From contig VGXB01000014.1 in NCBI GenBank assembly GCA_016873515.1, positions 1-47,274 on the forward strand: 47,274 bases of DNA. The letters run 5' to 3'. Below, in pieces: positions 36,892 through 44,078 of the stretch (within the stretch, counting starts at the first letter, position 1; every line of letters begins with the position of its first letter). The notes beneath the pieces were generated by a model. The model made no database searches. It saw only the letters and a list, made by a program, of their open reading frames with translations, and had not been told where the DNA came from. Position numbers and translations under genes: made by a program. This DNA comes from Nitrospira sp. GTDB lineage: Bacteria > Nitrospirota > Nitrospiria > Nitrospirales > Nitrospiraceae.

Positions 36892-37842
36892 ATGCCCGTT
36901 CCCTTCTATCTGCTCTGCGGCTCACTCGGCGCCGGAAAGACGACGCTGCTGATGCGGTTACTCGAATATTGGAAATCGCACGGAAAGCGCGCCGGGGTGT
37001 TGATGAACGAAGCGGGCGAGGTGAGTATCGACGGCCCGCTCGCAGGGACAATCGCCGAGCAAGTCATGAACCTGGCAGGCGGCTGTGTTTGCTGCGACAT
37101 AAAAGAAGATCTGTCCTGGGGGATCGCGCAACTGGTCAACGATGCCGCCTCCGATGTGGTCATTATCGAATGTTCCGGCTTGGCCGATCCGGCTGAAGTC
37201 ATCGACGCCGTGACCGATCTCTTCACTGCCAGACTAGCCACGCTGGAACGCGTGATTGCACTGCTCCATCCCATTGCCAGCGAAACCAGCCACTCTAGCC
37301 AATACGTCACGACTCAAGCCATTCGCTGCGCGGACGAACTCATCCTCAATAAACAAGACCTCTATGTGCCGGGCCATTGGGATGACTTCAAAAGTGGGAT
37401 AGTAAAACAGAACCCCTATGCCCGCATCTGGGAAACCACCCACGCGCGTATCGATGCAGACGCCTTACTTGCACCAATCGCGACACGACCGCACCCGGCA
37501 AAAACGAATGTGGTGTTCGGCAAACCGCACCCGGTAGGTTCTCACAAACGGGCGGACTACCATCCTATCGCCACAACCGTGAAACCGCTCGCACCGCTCA
37601 ACCGGCGACGGTTCGAAGCCTGGACTCAATCGCTACCCAAAGAACTTGAGCGGGCAAAGGGATATTTCCGGTTTGTGCACGAGCCAGAGCTACAAGAATT
37701 CCAATATGTGCCGCCGGGACATCCGACGACTGCCCCTGTCATGTTGTTGGATGAGCCGGAACCAGCGGTGGTGCTGATTGGCCGTGGCTACGATGTAAAA
37801 ACATTGGAAAGACGGTTGTTGGAGTGTGTCGATGCGCAATAG
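36892..37842 (+). CDS. COG0523 (CobW/UreG-class) GTPase
   Basis: A G3E-family P-loop GTPase of the COG0523 metallochaperone group, 316 aa. The Walker A motif is CGSLGAGKTT (residues 9-18). The metal-binding CxCC is GGCVCC (Cys65, Cys67, Cys68), followed by IIECSGLADP (switch/Walker B) and the guanine-specificity motif NKQD. A C-terminal CobW_C-like domain from about residue 210 ends in RGYDVKTLERRLLECVDAQ. It is more divergent and shorter than the three tandem paralogs at 44079-47274. It stands alone on the plus strand. Likely metals are Zn or Co, by family only. Confidence 0.92.
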   Translation: MPVPFYLLCGSLGAGKTTLLMRLLEYWKSHGKRAGVLMNEAGEVSIDGPLAGTIAEQVMNLAGGCVCCDIKEDLSWGIAQLVNDAASDVVIIECSGLADPAEVIDAVTDLFTARLATLERVIALLHPIASETSHSSQYVTTQAIRCADELILNKQDLYVPGHWDDFKSGIVKQNPYARIWETTHARIDADALLAPIATRPHPAKTNVVFGKPHPVGSHKRADYHPIATTVKPLAPLNRRRFEAWTQSLPKELERAKGYFRFVHEPELQEFQYVPPGHPTTAPVMLLDEPEPAVVLIGRGYDVKTLERRLLECVDAQ

Positions 37843-37904
37843 CACGCGCCCGACCCGCTAGGAGGAACCCACCCCTGCTTCGTTCATCGACTTGAAGCCC
37901 GCCG

Positions 37905-38447
37905 CTATCGGTTTTTTCTGAAGACAGGCCACTGCAACAAGAGCCACGCGGCACTCCCACCAATTGCTCCACCGATCAGCCACCCTCCGAAGACATCTGT
38001 CACATAATGCGCTCCCACGTACACGCGGGCGAGCCCAATCAAGCCGACAATCGGCCAACTGATCCACCCGGATCGTGGATATAGCACCTGAATGAACGCG
38101 GCTACCGCTGCCGTATTGATGGCGTGGTTCGACGGAAAACTGAAGAGCCTTCCGCAGCCGCCTGGCTCAATGCTGATGGCTTGGCTCAGTGCATGGCAAG
38201 GCCTGACGCGCTCGAACAGCCACTTAAGCTGCCCCCCCAGGAAATCTGAGAGACCCACCGCACCCGCCAACGCCAGCCCCCCTAGCAACGCTTCCCAACG
38301 TTTCACCCAAATCCAATATCCAATGAGGAGTGCCCCAGGGAGATAGAGAGTGCTGCGGTTGCCAAGCAGGAGAAAAAATTGGTCGACGGGCGATGACTGG
38401 CCGGCGAGTCCGTTAATGGCAAAGAAGAGGGATTCGTCTACACTCAT
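37905..38447 (-). CDS. PAP2-family phosphatase
   Basis: A 180-aa inner-membrane protein with five or six hydrophobic helices. It carries the three PAP2 motifs: KWLFERVRP, PSNHA (the usual PSGH with Asn for Gly), and RVYVGAHYVTDVFGG with the catalytic His and Asp. Family members dephosphorylate undecaprenyl pyrophosphate, phosphatidylglycerophosphate or similar lipids. I chose ATG 38447; a TTG at 38483 would add 12 residues. It converges with the COG0523 gene ending at 37842. Confidence 0.9.
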   Translation of the reverse strand: MSVDESLFFAINGLAGQSSPVDQFFLLLGNRSTLYLPGALLIGYWIWVKRWEALLGGLALAGAVGLSDFLGGQLKWLFERVRPCHALSQAISIEPGGCGRLFSFPSNHAINTAAVAAFIQVLYPRSGWISWPIVGLIGLARVYVGAHYVTDVFGGWLIGGAIGGSAAWLLLQWPVFRKNR

Positions 38448-38520
38448 GTGTGAGACAATAGAACGTACCTCGTCGAGCGTCAAGCGTCAGGCGTGAACCT
38501 CACGTCAAACACAGTCGACC

Positions 38521-38547
38521 TTGTCTATCTCGTCTATTTGGTCTATC
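38521..38547. repeat. Three 9-bp tandem units (TNGTCTATY)
   Basis: TTGTCTATC, TCGTCTATT and TGGTCTATC are three consecutive 9-mers in the gap between the PAP2 and TonB-like genes. They do not belong to a supported gene. Confidence 0.7.
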
Positions 38548-38612
38548 TGGTTGTTTCGAATGAGTCTTGCCGAGCTATCCGCTGTGCTGCGATAGCCATC
38601 GATACCGTAGCG

Positions 38613-39062
38613 TCAGCGTGTTCTGAAATGGATGCGGACGGTCAACTCGCCGTCGATAGGCTCGTCGCCTTTCTTCTGAGGATCAAATGTCCATTTACCG
38701 AGAGCATTGACTCCAGCCGTCGTCAGCTCCCGATTTTTACAAGGCTCAAGAACTACGACCGCCACCTTCGCCTGCCTGGAGACCAACAGACGAGCCTTCA
38801 TCCAATCATCGATTTCCTGTCCGTTGAGCGAGGTGGGAATAGCGGGCCAAGGGGTAGACTTGGCCACCGGGCCGAGCTGCTGATCCTTGTTCAACGGCAA
38901 GCCATGGACATGTACCTCCGGGACGGCAAGAACATCCTCCTCGTGATCACTCTCGTGAGTGGCCTCGTCGCCTGCCGCTGCATGCGCAGCGGCAGGATTC
39001 ATCAACATGGCAAGCACACCAACCAGTACTATGTATCTACGACAGCACTGCGTAGTCTTCAT
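38613..39062 (-). CDS. Exported His-rich protein with TonB C-terminal-like domain
   Basis: From ATG 39062 the product is 149 aa. It has a signal or anchor helix at about residues 10-26 ending AAAHAA, then a His/Glu-rich segment (DEATHESDHEEDVLAVPEVH). From about residue 88 a domain follows that looks like the TonB C-terminus: ARLLVSRQAKVAVVVLEPCK, then NALGKWTFDP and GELTVRIHF, matching the family's x-x-A-x-x-x-x-x-x-W-x-F-x-P...V...F pattern. It starts 28 bp after the TonB-dependent receptor stop, so it is probably the dedicated partner of that receptor. The mature N-terminus VPEVHVHG itself resembles a receptor TonB box, which is unusual. Confidence 0.75.
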   Translation of the reverse strand: MKTTQCCRRYIVLVGVLAMLMNPAAAHAAAGDEATHESDHEEDVLAVPEVHVHGLPLNKDQQLGPVAKSTPWPAIPTSLNGQEIDDWMKARLLVSRQAKVAVVVLEPCKNRELTTAGVNALGKWTFDPQKKGDEPIDGELTVRIHFRTR

Positions 39063-39090
39063 CAGTGACAATATCCAATCGCTCTATATA

Positions 39091-41508
39091 TTAAAAGAAC
39101 CATTGCCCACGAAAGAAAAAGGACCGCGGCATTCCGGCATGCGCCACACCGAGACCGATACTGCCCTCTCCTGAATTAAGAAAGTACTTTTGGTCGAGCG
39201 CATTCACGATATCGAATCCCAGCAGGAATTTCTGCCCGTGCCAAGGCAACGGAATGACATGGCTGACTGAAAAGTTATAGATCGTGTACGTCGGGCTATG
39301 GGTCGAGTTTGTCTTGGCGCCTGTGTCCGCCGTCCGTAATCCCGAGGCAAACAGCACTTGGCCGGTCAAGTGGGTCCGCTCAAGCAATTGATAACTCAAA
39401 ATTCCTGACGCGGTCAGCGTCTGTTGATGGTCGCAATGGACGCCGCTGCGCGAATTGATATCGGCAATTTCTTCAAAATGCACTAGATTGTGCCCGGACT
39501 GCAAGCCATAGCCCTTACACTGTCCCCAGGCGATGTTGCCACGTCCGGTTAAGTTTTCCATCAACCACACCTTGAGGGCAGCATCGGCTCCCCTGGTCCA
39601 TCCCCGGTCAAAGGCTAAATAGTTCAGCATGGGCGTCGAGCCGAACTGGTGGGCGTCCGACATGTAGTTGGCTAACTTGTAGTAGCCCGTCAGTTGCAGC
39701 GTCGCCCAATCTGTCAGGGCATGGACGCTGCCAATCTGGAAATAATGGGCCCGCTCGGCTCGCGGCAAATTATTGGTGGTAGCCTCCGGATGCGCCTTCG
39801 TTCTCTCTGTATTCAAGGTGGTGGTGTTAATCCGCTCCAGATTCGGCGGGGTAAAGAGCCGGCCATAGTATGCGTGGACGGCGTTGGCGGAATTGTACCG
39901 GTATGTCACCCCGACTCGTGGACTGATTTGTCCTTCATTTCGTAGATACTGCACAGTATCGGCACGCACACCGAAGTTGAACGTCCAATGTTCATTCGGT
40001 GTCCACTGATCTTGTATCCAGAACTCCTGCCGCCACCCGACAAGCCGGTTGTCGCCGCCGCGGTTGATCACGCCTCCGGTTGGGTCCGAGGTTGAGTCAT
40101 TAGGGTCGGTCGACAAAAATGTTGACAATCTCGTCTTATTGATCGCTTGGGCCCGATCAACTTGGAACCCCGCCTTAATCAAGTGTTCCTTGCTATGCAC
40201 ATATGTATAATCCATGCGCACACCACCGGAGTAGCCGATGCGGTCTTGGCTGCCGGCCGAGAAGGGTTCATCTTCCTCGGCCGTATAGGCCAACACATTG
40301 AGCGGATCCGTTCGAAAGGTGGCTCTCGTCTGACGGAAATACCCGGCGAGGCTAAAGAAGTTACGGGTGTTGATATCGCGCCGCCACACCAGATGTCCGT
40401 ATTGGTTATTTTCCTTCTGATTCTCATCAAGCCTGTCCGAGGGTACTGGCGTAAAACCCGACATGAGGCTAAGAATAGTTGAGTTCGGGGTTTGCCCGGG
40501 GAAAGTCGGAATCTGATATTTCGCGATAGAGTTCAAGAACAAGGCAGTGAAATTATTGTTATTGTCCAACTGATAGTCACCACGGAACATCGTCTGGTTG
40601 CGCTCGCTTTGGCCGTGAAAAATTGAATGGCCGACAGTCGGCGGCTCAATGCCTCGATTCGTCGCCGTATGGCTGTTCAGAAAGTAATAGCGGAACTTCT
40701 CGCCGATCGTGCCTCCATACTCAAATGAGGGGTTGATCGTGTTATTCGACCCGCCGAACATCTGGACCGACCCAAATCCCGGCTTTGTGCCGCTCTTCGT
40801 CGTAATATCGATGAGTGCGGTCGTCCTATTTCCCACATTCGCTTCCATCCCACCCAAGACAATATCGGCCCGCTCCCAGGTACGAGGCGAAATCACATCG
40901 GAAAATGTCGACGAAATCGTATCAGGAATGGGTATCCCGTCGATTCGCAATTGGATATTGGCATGATCCTGCCTGATATGAAGTTGCTTCAACGATCCAT
41001 AGACCACGCCGGGAATCGTCAGCAACACGTCGTGTAATTCGCTGTTGTTGCCCCGGGGAAGGAGTTCGATTTCCTTCCGGCTGAGTGAATAGGTCTCACT
41101 GGATGCCGTGGTGTTGACTGGCGGCAGGGGTGCCACAACCTCCAGTGACACTTCTTTAGTCTTTGAAAGGGTCAGGGTGACCGATTTCAGAGGTTCTTTT
41201 CCCAGCGTGAGCACGACATATTCACTCCGATAGGTTTCTTGGACCGCACTGACGGAGTACGTGCCGCTCTCCGGCACAGTCACCTTGAATTCACCAGCAT
41301 CATTTGAAACTCCGGACGAGACGAGTTCCCCTTCTTGACTCTTGACTTCAATGATTGCCTGCGAGACCCGCCGGAGATCTTGATTCTGAACCGTGCCCGT
41401 TATCGTGACCCGATCAACATCCGCCGCATAGACGGATGAACCAGAAATTATCCCTAGGACCGTGAATACCACGGACCATGCCAACCATTGCATTACTCGA
41501 AACTGCAT
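39091..41508 (-). CDS. TonB-dependent outer-membrane receptor
   Basis: An 805-aa outer-membrane receptor. A signal peptide (to about residue 29) is followed by a carboxypeptidase-regulatory-like beta domain (VTITGTVQNQDLRRVSQAII, residues 34-115). Next are a TonB-box-like KEVSLEVVAP, a plug domain (ELHDVLLTIPGVVYGS, then HIRQDHANIQLRIDGIPIPD), and a long beta-barrel ending in the aromatic F-x-x-x-x-W-F-F. The substrate cannot be read from sequence; the His-rich neighbours and the COG0523 genes suggest a metal or metal chelate. GGGAGGATAAA precedes the ATG. It is the middle gene of a three-gene minus-strand module. Confidence 0.92.
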   Translation of the reverse strand: MQFRVMQWLAWSVVFTVLGIISGSSVYAADVDRVTITGTVQNQDLRRVSQAIIEVKSQEGELVSSGVSNDAGEFKVTVPESGTYSVSAVQETYRSEYVVLTLGKEPLKSVTLTLSKTKEVSLEVVAPLPPVNTTASSETYSLSRKEIELLPRGNNSELHDVLLTIPGVVYGSLKQLHIRQDHANIQLRIDGIPIPDTISSTFSDVISPRTWERADIVLGGMEANVGNRTTALIDITTKSGTKPGFGSVQMFGGSNNTINPSFEYGGTIGEKFRYYFLNSHTATNRGIEPPTVGHSIFHGQSERNQTMFRGDYQLDNNNNFTALFLNSIAKYQIPTFPGQTPNSTILSLMSGFTPVPSDRLDENQKENNQYGHLVWRRDINTRNFFSLAGYFRQTRATFRTDPLNVLAYTAEEDEPFSAGSQDRIGYSGGVRMDYTYVHSKEHLIKAGFQVDRAQAINKTRLSTFLSTDPNDSTSDPTGGVINRGGDNRLVGWRQEFWIQDQWTPNEHWTFNFGVRADTVQYLRNEGQISPRVGVTYRYNSANAVHAYYGRLFTPPNLERINTTTLNTERTKAHPEATTNNLPRAERAHYFQIGSVHALTDWATLQLTGYYKLANYMSDAHQFGSTPMLNYLAFDRGWTRGADAALKVWLMENLTGRGNIAWGQCKGYGLQSGHNLVHFEEIADINSRSGVHCDHQQTLTASGILSYQLLERTHLTGQVLFASGLRTADTGAKTNSTHSPTYTIYNFSVSHVIPLPWHGQKFLLGFDIVNALDQKYFLNSGEGSIGLGVAHAGMPRSFFFRGQWFF

Positions 41509-41602
41509 TTTATCCTCCCATTACCGAACGTATGTCGAAAAACGACCAGAGTTACACAACCACACTCGATCGTGAGACTGCGATTGCTATGAACGTGGAA
41601 CC

Positions 41603-41926
41603 TTAGTGGAGAGCAGGCGGAGCGCGCGAGGGGCCAGCGAACGACAACGCACCGGCCCTCAAGATGGGAGCAGCAGGTAATTCATATAACTCGCCCCGCT
41701 CACGGAAAGCCGGCCGGGGCACATCAACGTCGAGCACGCCCGCGATATGAGACTCAACCCATTGACAGAGATCGTTGTCGGAGTGTTCATGGCCGTCGGT
41801 GTCGGCGGCGGCCAATTCATGGTGCACGCTTTGCGCACCGGCAAAGGGCCCCAGGGCCACGAACAGGAGGATGAGACCGACCGACAGGCCGCCTCTACAG
41901 TGATCTGTGATACTCATGGCAACCAT
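41603..41926 (-). CDS. DUF2946-like His-rich small exported protein
   Basis: A 107-aa protein with one N-terminal hydrophobic segment (about residues 12-31, probable signal or anchor). A metal-ligand-rich stretch follows: VHHELAAADTDGHEHSDNDL with CQW, then ESHIAG. The His-rich core before a C-x-W resembles DUF2946 proteins found beside metal-responsive TonB receptors. The C-terminal 40 residues are Pro/Ala-rich. It is first in the module, 94 bp ahead of the receptor gene. The family assignment is tentative; periplasmic metal binding is the inference. Confidence 0.65.
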   Translation of the reverse strand: MVAMSITDHCRGGLSVGLILLFVALGPFAGAQSVHHELAAADTDGHEHSDNDLCQWVESHIAGVLDVDVPRPAFRERGELYELPAAPILRAGALSFAGPSRAPPALH

Positions 41927-41946
41927 TACAGTGTACGCCCTACCAC

Positions 41947-41997
41947 GGTTTTAAAAAACCTGTCAAACAAAACGCACAACTCGCAGATATGTTTTGT
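41947..41997 (-). promoter_or_regulatory. Promoter/operator-like dyads ahead of the TonB module
   Basis: Within the divergent gap between the DUF2946-like gene and aroF, the minus strand has TTGACA (41961-41966). It is adjacent to a dyad of GGTTTT and AAAACC separated by two bases (41947-41960). Upstream, ACAAAAC (41967-41973) and GTTTTGT (41991-41997) form a perfect inverted repeat spaced by 17 bp. The -10 element is unclear. The arrangement suggests a regulated promoter, but neither dyad fits a consensus I can name. Confidence 0.38.
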
Positions 41998-42090
41998 CTA
42001 CTCTTCAATAGGTTAAATATCGTCATCTAGACTTCTCATGGGGGGTTCATATAGTATTCTAGCCATCGATCCCCTGATAAAGGACAGACT

Positions 42091-43152
42091 GTGAATAGAC
42101 CCATCGATAATCAACACATCGGCTTGATCACCGCACTGCCTCCGCCGCGTGTCATCAAGACCAAACTGCCGATCACCGAACAGGCGGCAGCGCTGGTCGT
42201 CGAAACCCGTAATGCTATCAGAAAAATCCTTCATGGACAAGACCGAGATCGGCTGGTCGTCATTGTCGGACCGTGCTCCATCCATAACTCTGAAGCCGCA
42301 TTTGAGTATGCTCACAAACTGAAACCTGTCGCCGATGCCTTGCGCGACCGTTTCCTGATCGTGATGCGGACCTATTTCGAGAAACCTCGCACCACGGTCG
42401 GCTGGAAAGGCCTGATCAATGATCCCCATCTGGACGGGACCTGCGACATCGCCACCGGTTTGGAGCTGGCCCGAACCATTCTGTTGCGCATCAACCAGCT
42501 CGGACTCCCCTGCGCCACTGAATTGCTCGATCCGATCAGCCCACAATATATCGCCGATCTGATCAGTTGGGCTGCGATCGGAGCGCGGACGACGGAAAGC
42601 CAGACACACCGCGAGTTGGCCAGCGGCGTCTCGATGCCGGTCGGGTTCAAGAACGGCACAGAAGGCAGCTTGCAAGTTGCCGTGAATGCCATGATCTCCG
42701 CCAGGACGCCGCATCATTTTGTCGGCATTAATGCCGACGGGCAAGCGGCGATCATCCGCACGATGGGTAATCCCAACCGTCACATCGTCCTCCGCGGCGG
42801 CGGCGGCAAGACCAACTATGAAGCAGAACACGTCGCCAAAGCAGAAGCCGCCGTCGCGAACGAAGGCATCGCGCGCCCCATCATGATCGACTGTTCGCAC
42901 GACAACTCCAAGAAAGATCACACCCGCCAGGGATTCGTCGCCCAGGAGGTGTTGCGGCAGTTCCGCGGAGGCCGCCAGACCATCATGGGCTTCATGCTCG
43001 AAAGCAATCTGAATCCAGGCAAACAAGCCTGGAAAGAAGGGGTGGCCCTTCAGCATGGCGTCTCCATCACCGATGCCTGTCTGGGCTGGGACAAAACCGA
43101 ACAACTCTTACACGAACTGGCGACGGCCATTACCACAACACCGACCTCCTGA
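42091..43152 (+). CDS. aroF: 3-deoxy-7-phosphoheptulonate synthase, class I
   Basis: DAHP synthase condenses PEP with erythrose-4-phosphate to open the shikimate pathway. The 353-aa protein belongs to the AroF/G/H type I-alpha group: VVIVGPCSIHNSEAAFEYAH, MRTYFEKPRTTVGWKGLIND, ATELLDPISPQYIADLISWA, GARTTESQTHRELASGVSMP, FKNGTEGS and MIDCSHDNSKKDHTRQ with metal and substrate residues. GTG at 42091 follows AAAGGA. Feedback specificity (Phe, Tyr or Trp) cannot be told. The long minus-strand frame opposite it is a shadow. Confidence 0.97.
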   Translation: MNRPIDNQHIGLITALPPPRVIKTKLPITEQAAALVVETRNAIRKILHGQDRDRLVVIVGPCSIHNSEAAFEYAHKLKPVADALRDRFLIVMRTYFEKPRTTVGWKGLINDPHLDGTCDIATGLELARTILLRINQLGLPCATELLDPISPQYIADLISWAAIGARTTESQTHRELASGVSMPVGFKNGTEGSLQVAVNAMISARTPHHFVGINADGQAAIIRTMGNPNRHIVLRGGGGKTNYEAEHVAKAEAAVANEGIARPIMIDCSHDNSKKDHTRQGFVAQEVLRQFRGGRQTIMGFMLESNLNPGKQAWKEGVALQHGVSITDACLGWDKTEQLLHELATAITTTPTS

Positions 43153-43221
43153 TCACTACCGTTTCCACTCACCAGAACCCCGCGCTGGTTTCAACACAAT
43201 GGATTCGTCGTCCCGGCTTTC

Positions 43222-43392
43222 TCAGTATTCTGATCGCTCACCGAACGGCAACAGCGCCAGGTGCCGCACGCGCTTGATCGCACGGGCAATTTCACGCTGC
43301 CGCTGTTGACTATTCCCTGTCATGCGGCGAGGGAGGATCCGTCCATTCTCCGTAATGAATCGCCGCAACCATTCGACATTCTTCCAATCCAC
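43222..43392 (-). CDS. rpsR: Ribosomal protein S18, start uncertain
   Basis: The frame reads [20 protein letters not shown], then [20 protein letters not shown] and [16 protein letters not shown], clearly the S18 core and C-terminus. From GTG 43392 it is only 56 aa, against about 75 usual, and lacks the Arg-rich N-terminus. The frame stays open upstream inside rpmG, encoding [13 protein letters not shown], but with no ATG, GTG or TTG; the only candidates are ATT codons (e.g. 43434, giving 70 aa). No N-terminal cysteines are present, so this is a zinc-free form. It is the last gene of the operon and overlaps rpmG if the longer start is used. Confidence 0.85.
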   Translation of the reverse strand: MDWKNVEWLRRFITENGRILPRRMTGNSQQRQREIARAIKRVRHLALLPFGERSEY

Positions 43393-43396
43393 CGTC

Positions 43397-43555
43397 TTAC
43401 CGTTTTTCCTTATGCGCCGCGTGTTTGCGGCAATACGAGCAATACTTCTTCAGTTCGATCCGGTCCGGATCGTTCTTCTTGTTCTTCGTCGTCCAATAGA
43501 CCGATTTGCCCGGCGATTCGCAGCCGATACAGGCCACGGCAATGACTTCACGCAT
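43397..43555 (-). CDS. rpmG: Ribosomal protein L33
   Basis: The 52-aa protein reads [52 protein letters not shown]. It keeps both Cys pairs (C9-x-x-C12 and C40-x-x-C43), the zinc-ribbon (C+) form of L33. ATG 43555 follows GAGGGG at seven bases. It lies 21 bp downstream of rpmB and just upstream of, or overlapping, rpsR. In zinc-limitation operons of other bacteria the L33 copy is usually the cysteine-free form, so this one is atypical if the operon is Zur-type. Confidence 0.94.
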   Translation of the reverse strand: MREVIAVACIGCESPGKSVYWTTKNKKNDPDRIELKKYCSYCRKHAAHKEKR

Positions 43556-43576
43556 GATGCATCCCCTCTTTCCTTG

Positions 43577-43813
43577 CTAAATCTTTTCTCCGGCCGCCCG
43601 CATTTCTGAAACCACCGGGGCCAGGCCTCGTTTGTTGATGATCTTCATCCCGTGCGTCGAGACCGACAAGGTGATCCAGCGATTCTCTTCTGTCAAAAAG
43701 TAGCGTTTGCGCTGTAGGTTCGGCACAAATCGCCGTCTCGTCTTGTTGTTGGCATGACTCACGTTGTTTCCCGACACCGGCTTCTTCCCGGTCACCTGAC
43801 AATAGCGTCCCAT
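43577..43813 (-). CDS. rpmB: Ribosomal protein L28
   Basis: The 78-aa protein reads [20 protein letters not shown], then [10 protein letters not shown] and [12 protein letters not shown], typical of L28. Only one cysteine (Cys5) is present, so the zinc-ribbon CxxC pairs are missing: this is the C-minus form, as in E. coli. Two ATGs are adjacent; AAGGAGGA gives better spacing to the second (43813). It follows the 73-aa cysteine protein by about 39 bp and precedes rpmG. Confidence 0.94.
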   Translation of the reverse strand: MGRYCQVTGKKPVSGNNVSHANNKTRRRFVPNLQRKRYFLTEENRWITLSVSTHGMKIINKRGLAPVVSEMRAAGEKI

Positions 43814-43852
43814 CATTCCTCCTTTTCGTTGATTCGCTGTCCTGGCCGTCCG

Positions 43853-44074
43853 TCATGCGCTAGGGAGATCAGCCACACCACTGCTGTCCCAGAGCGTCAC
43901 GGCAATCTGACAGCATCGACAGAGTTGCCATATCTCTCCCGTCGCAGCGCGCCGTTCTAAATCGTCCACAACTCGAATACGGGTGACGACATCACGACCT
44001 TCACCGTGCTCGCGCAGATTGCAGAGCTCACAACCCAGTTCGTCCACTATCTGAATCTCTTCGAGATCAAACAT
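43853..44074 (-). CDS. 73-aa CxxC/CxCC small protein
   Basis: The product has two cysteine clusters, Cys15-x-x-Cys18 (GCELCNL) and Cys52-x-Cys54-Cys55 (LCRCCQI), 33 residues apart, with H23 between. Residues 26-48 form a charged linker (RDVVTRIRVVDDLERRAATG). This is a zinc-ribbon-like or treble-clef-like spacing. No family is recognised. ATG 44074 follows the GTPase stop (44079-44081) by four bases with GAGGAAGAG upstream, so it is translationally coupled to the COG0523 gene. A longer frame that starts inside the GTPase gene is less likely. A metal-carrier or adaptor role is an inference from context. Confidence 0.78.
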   Translation of the reverse strand: MFDLEEIQIVDELGCELCNLREHGEGRDVVTRIRVVDDLERRAATGEIWQLCRCCQIAVTLWDSSGVADLPSA

Positions 44075-44078
44075 CAGC

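Noticed and set aside
38521-38547. CRISPR-like array
   Set aside because: Units are 9 bp and contiguous without spacers; no array or cas gene was seen anywhere in the window.
42013-43104. 363-codon minus-strand frame opposite the DAHP synthase gene
   Set aside because: The plus-strand frame is a complete, conserved enzyme; the antisense frame has low-complexity, shadow-like composition.
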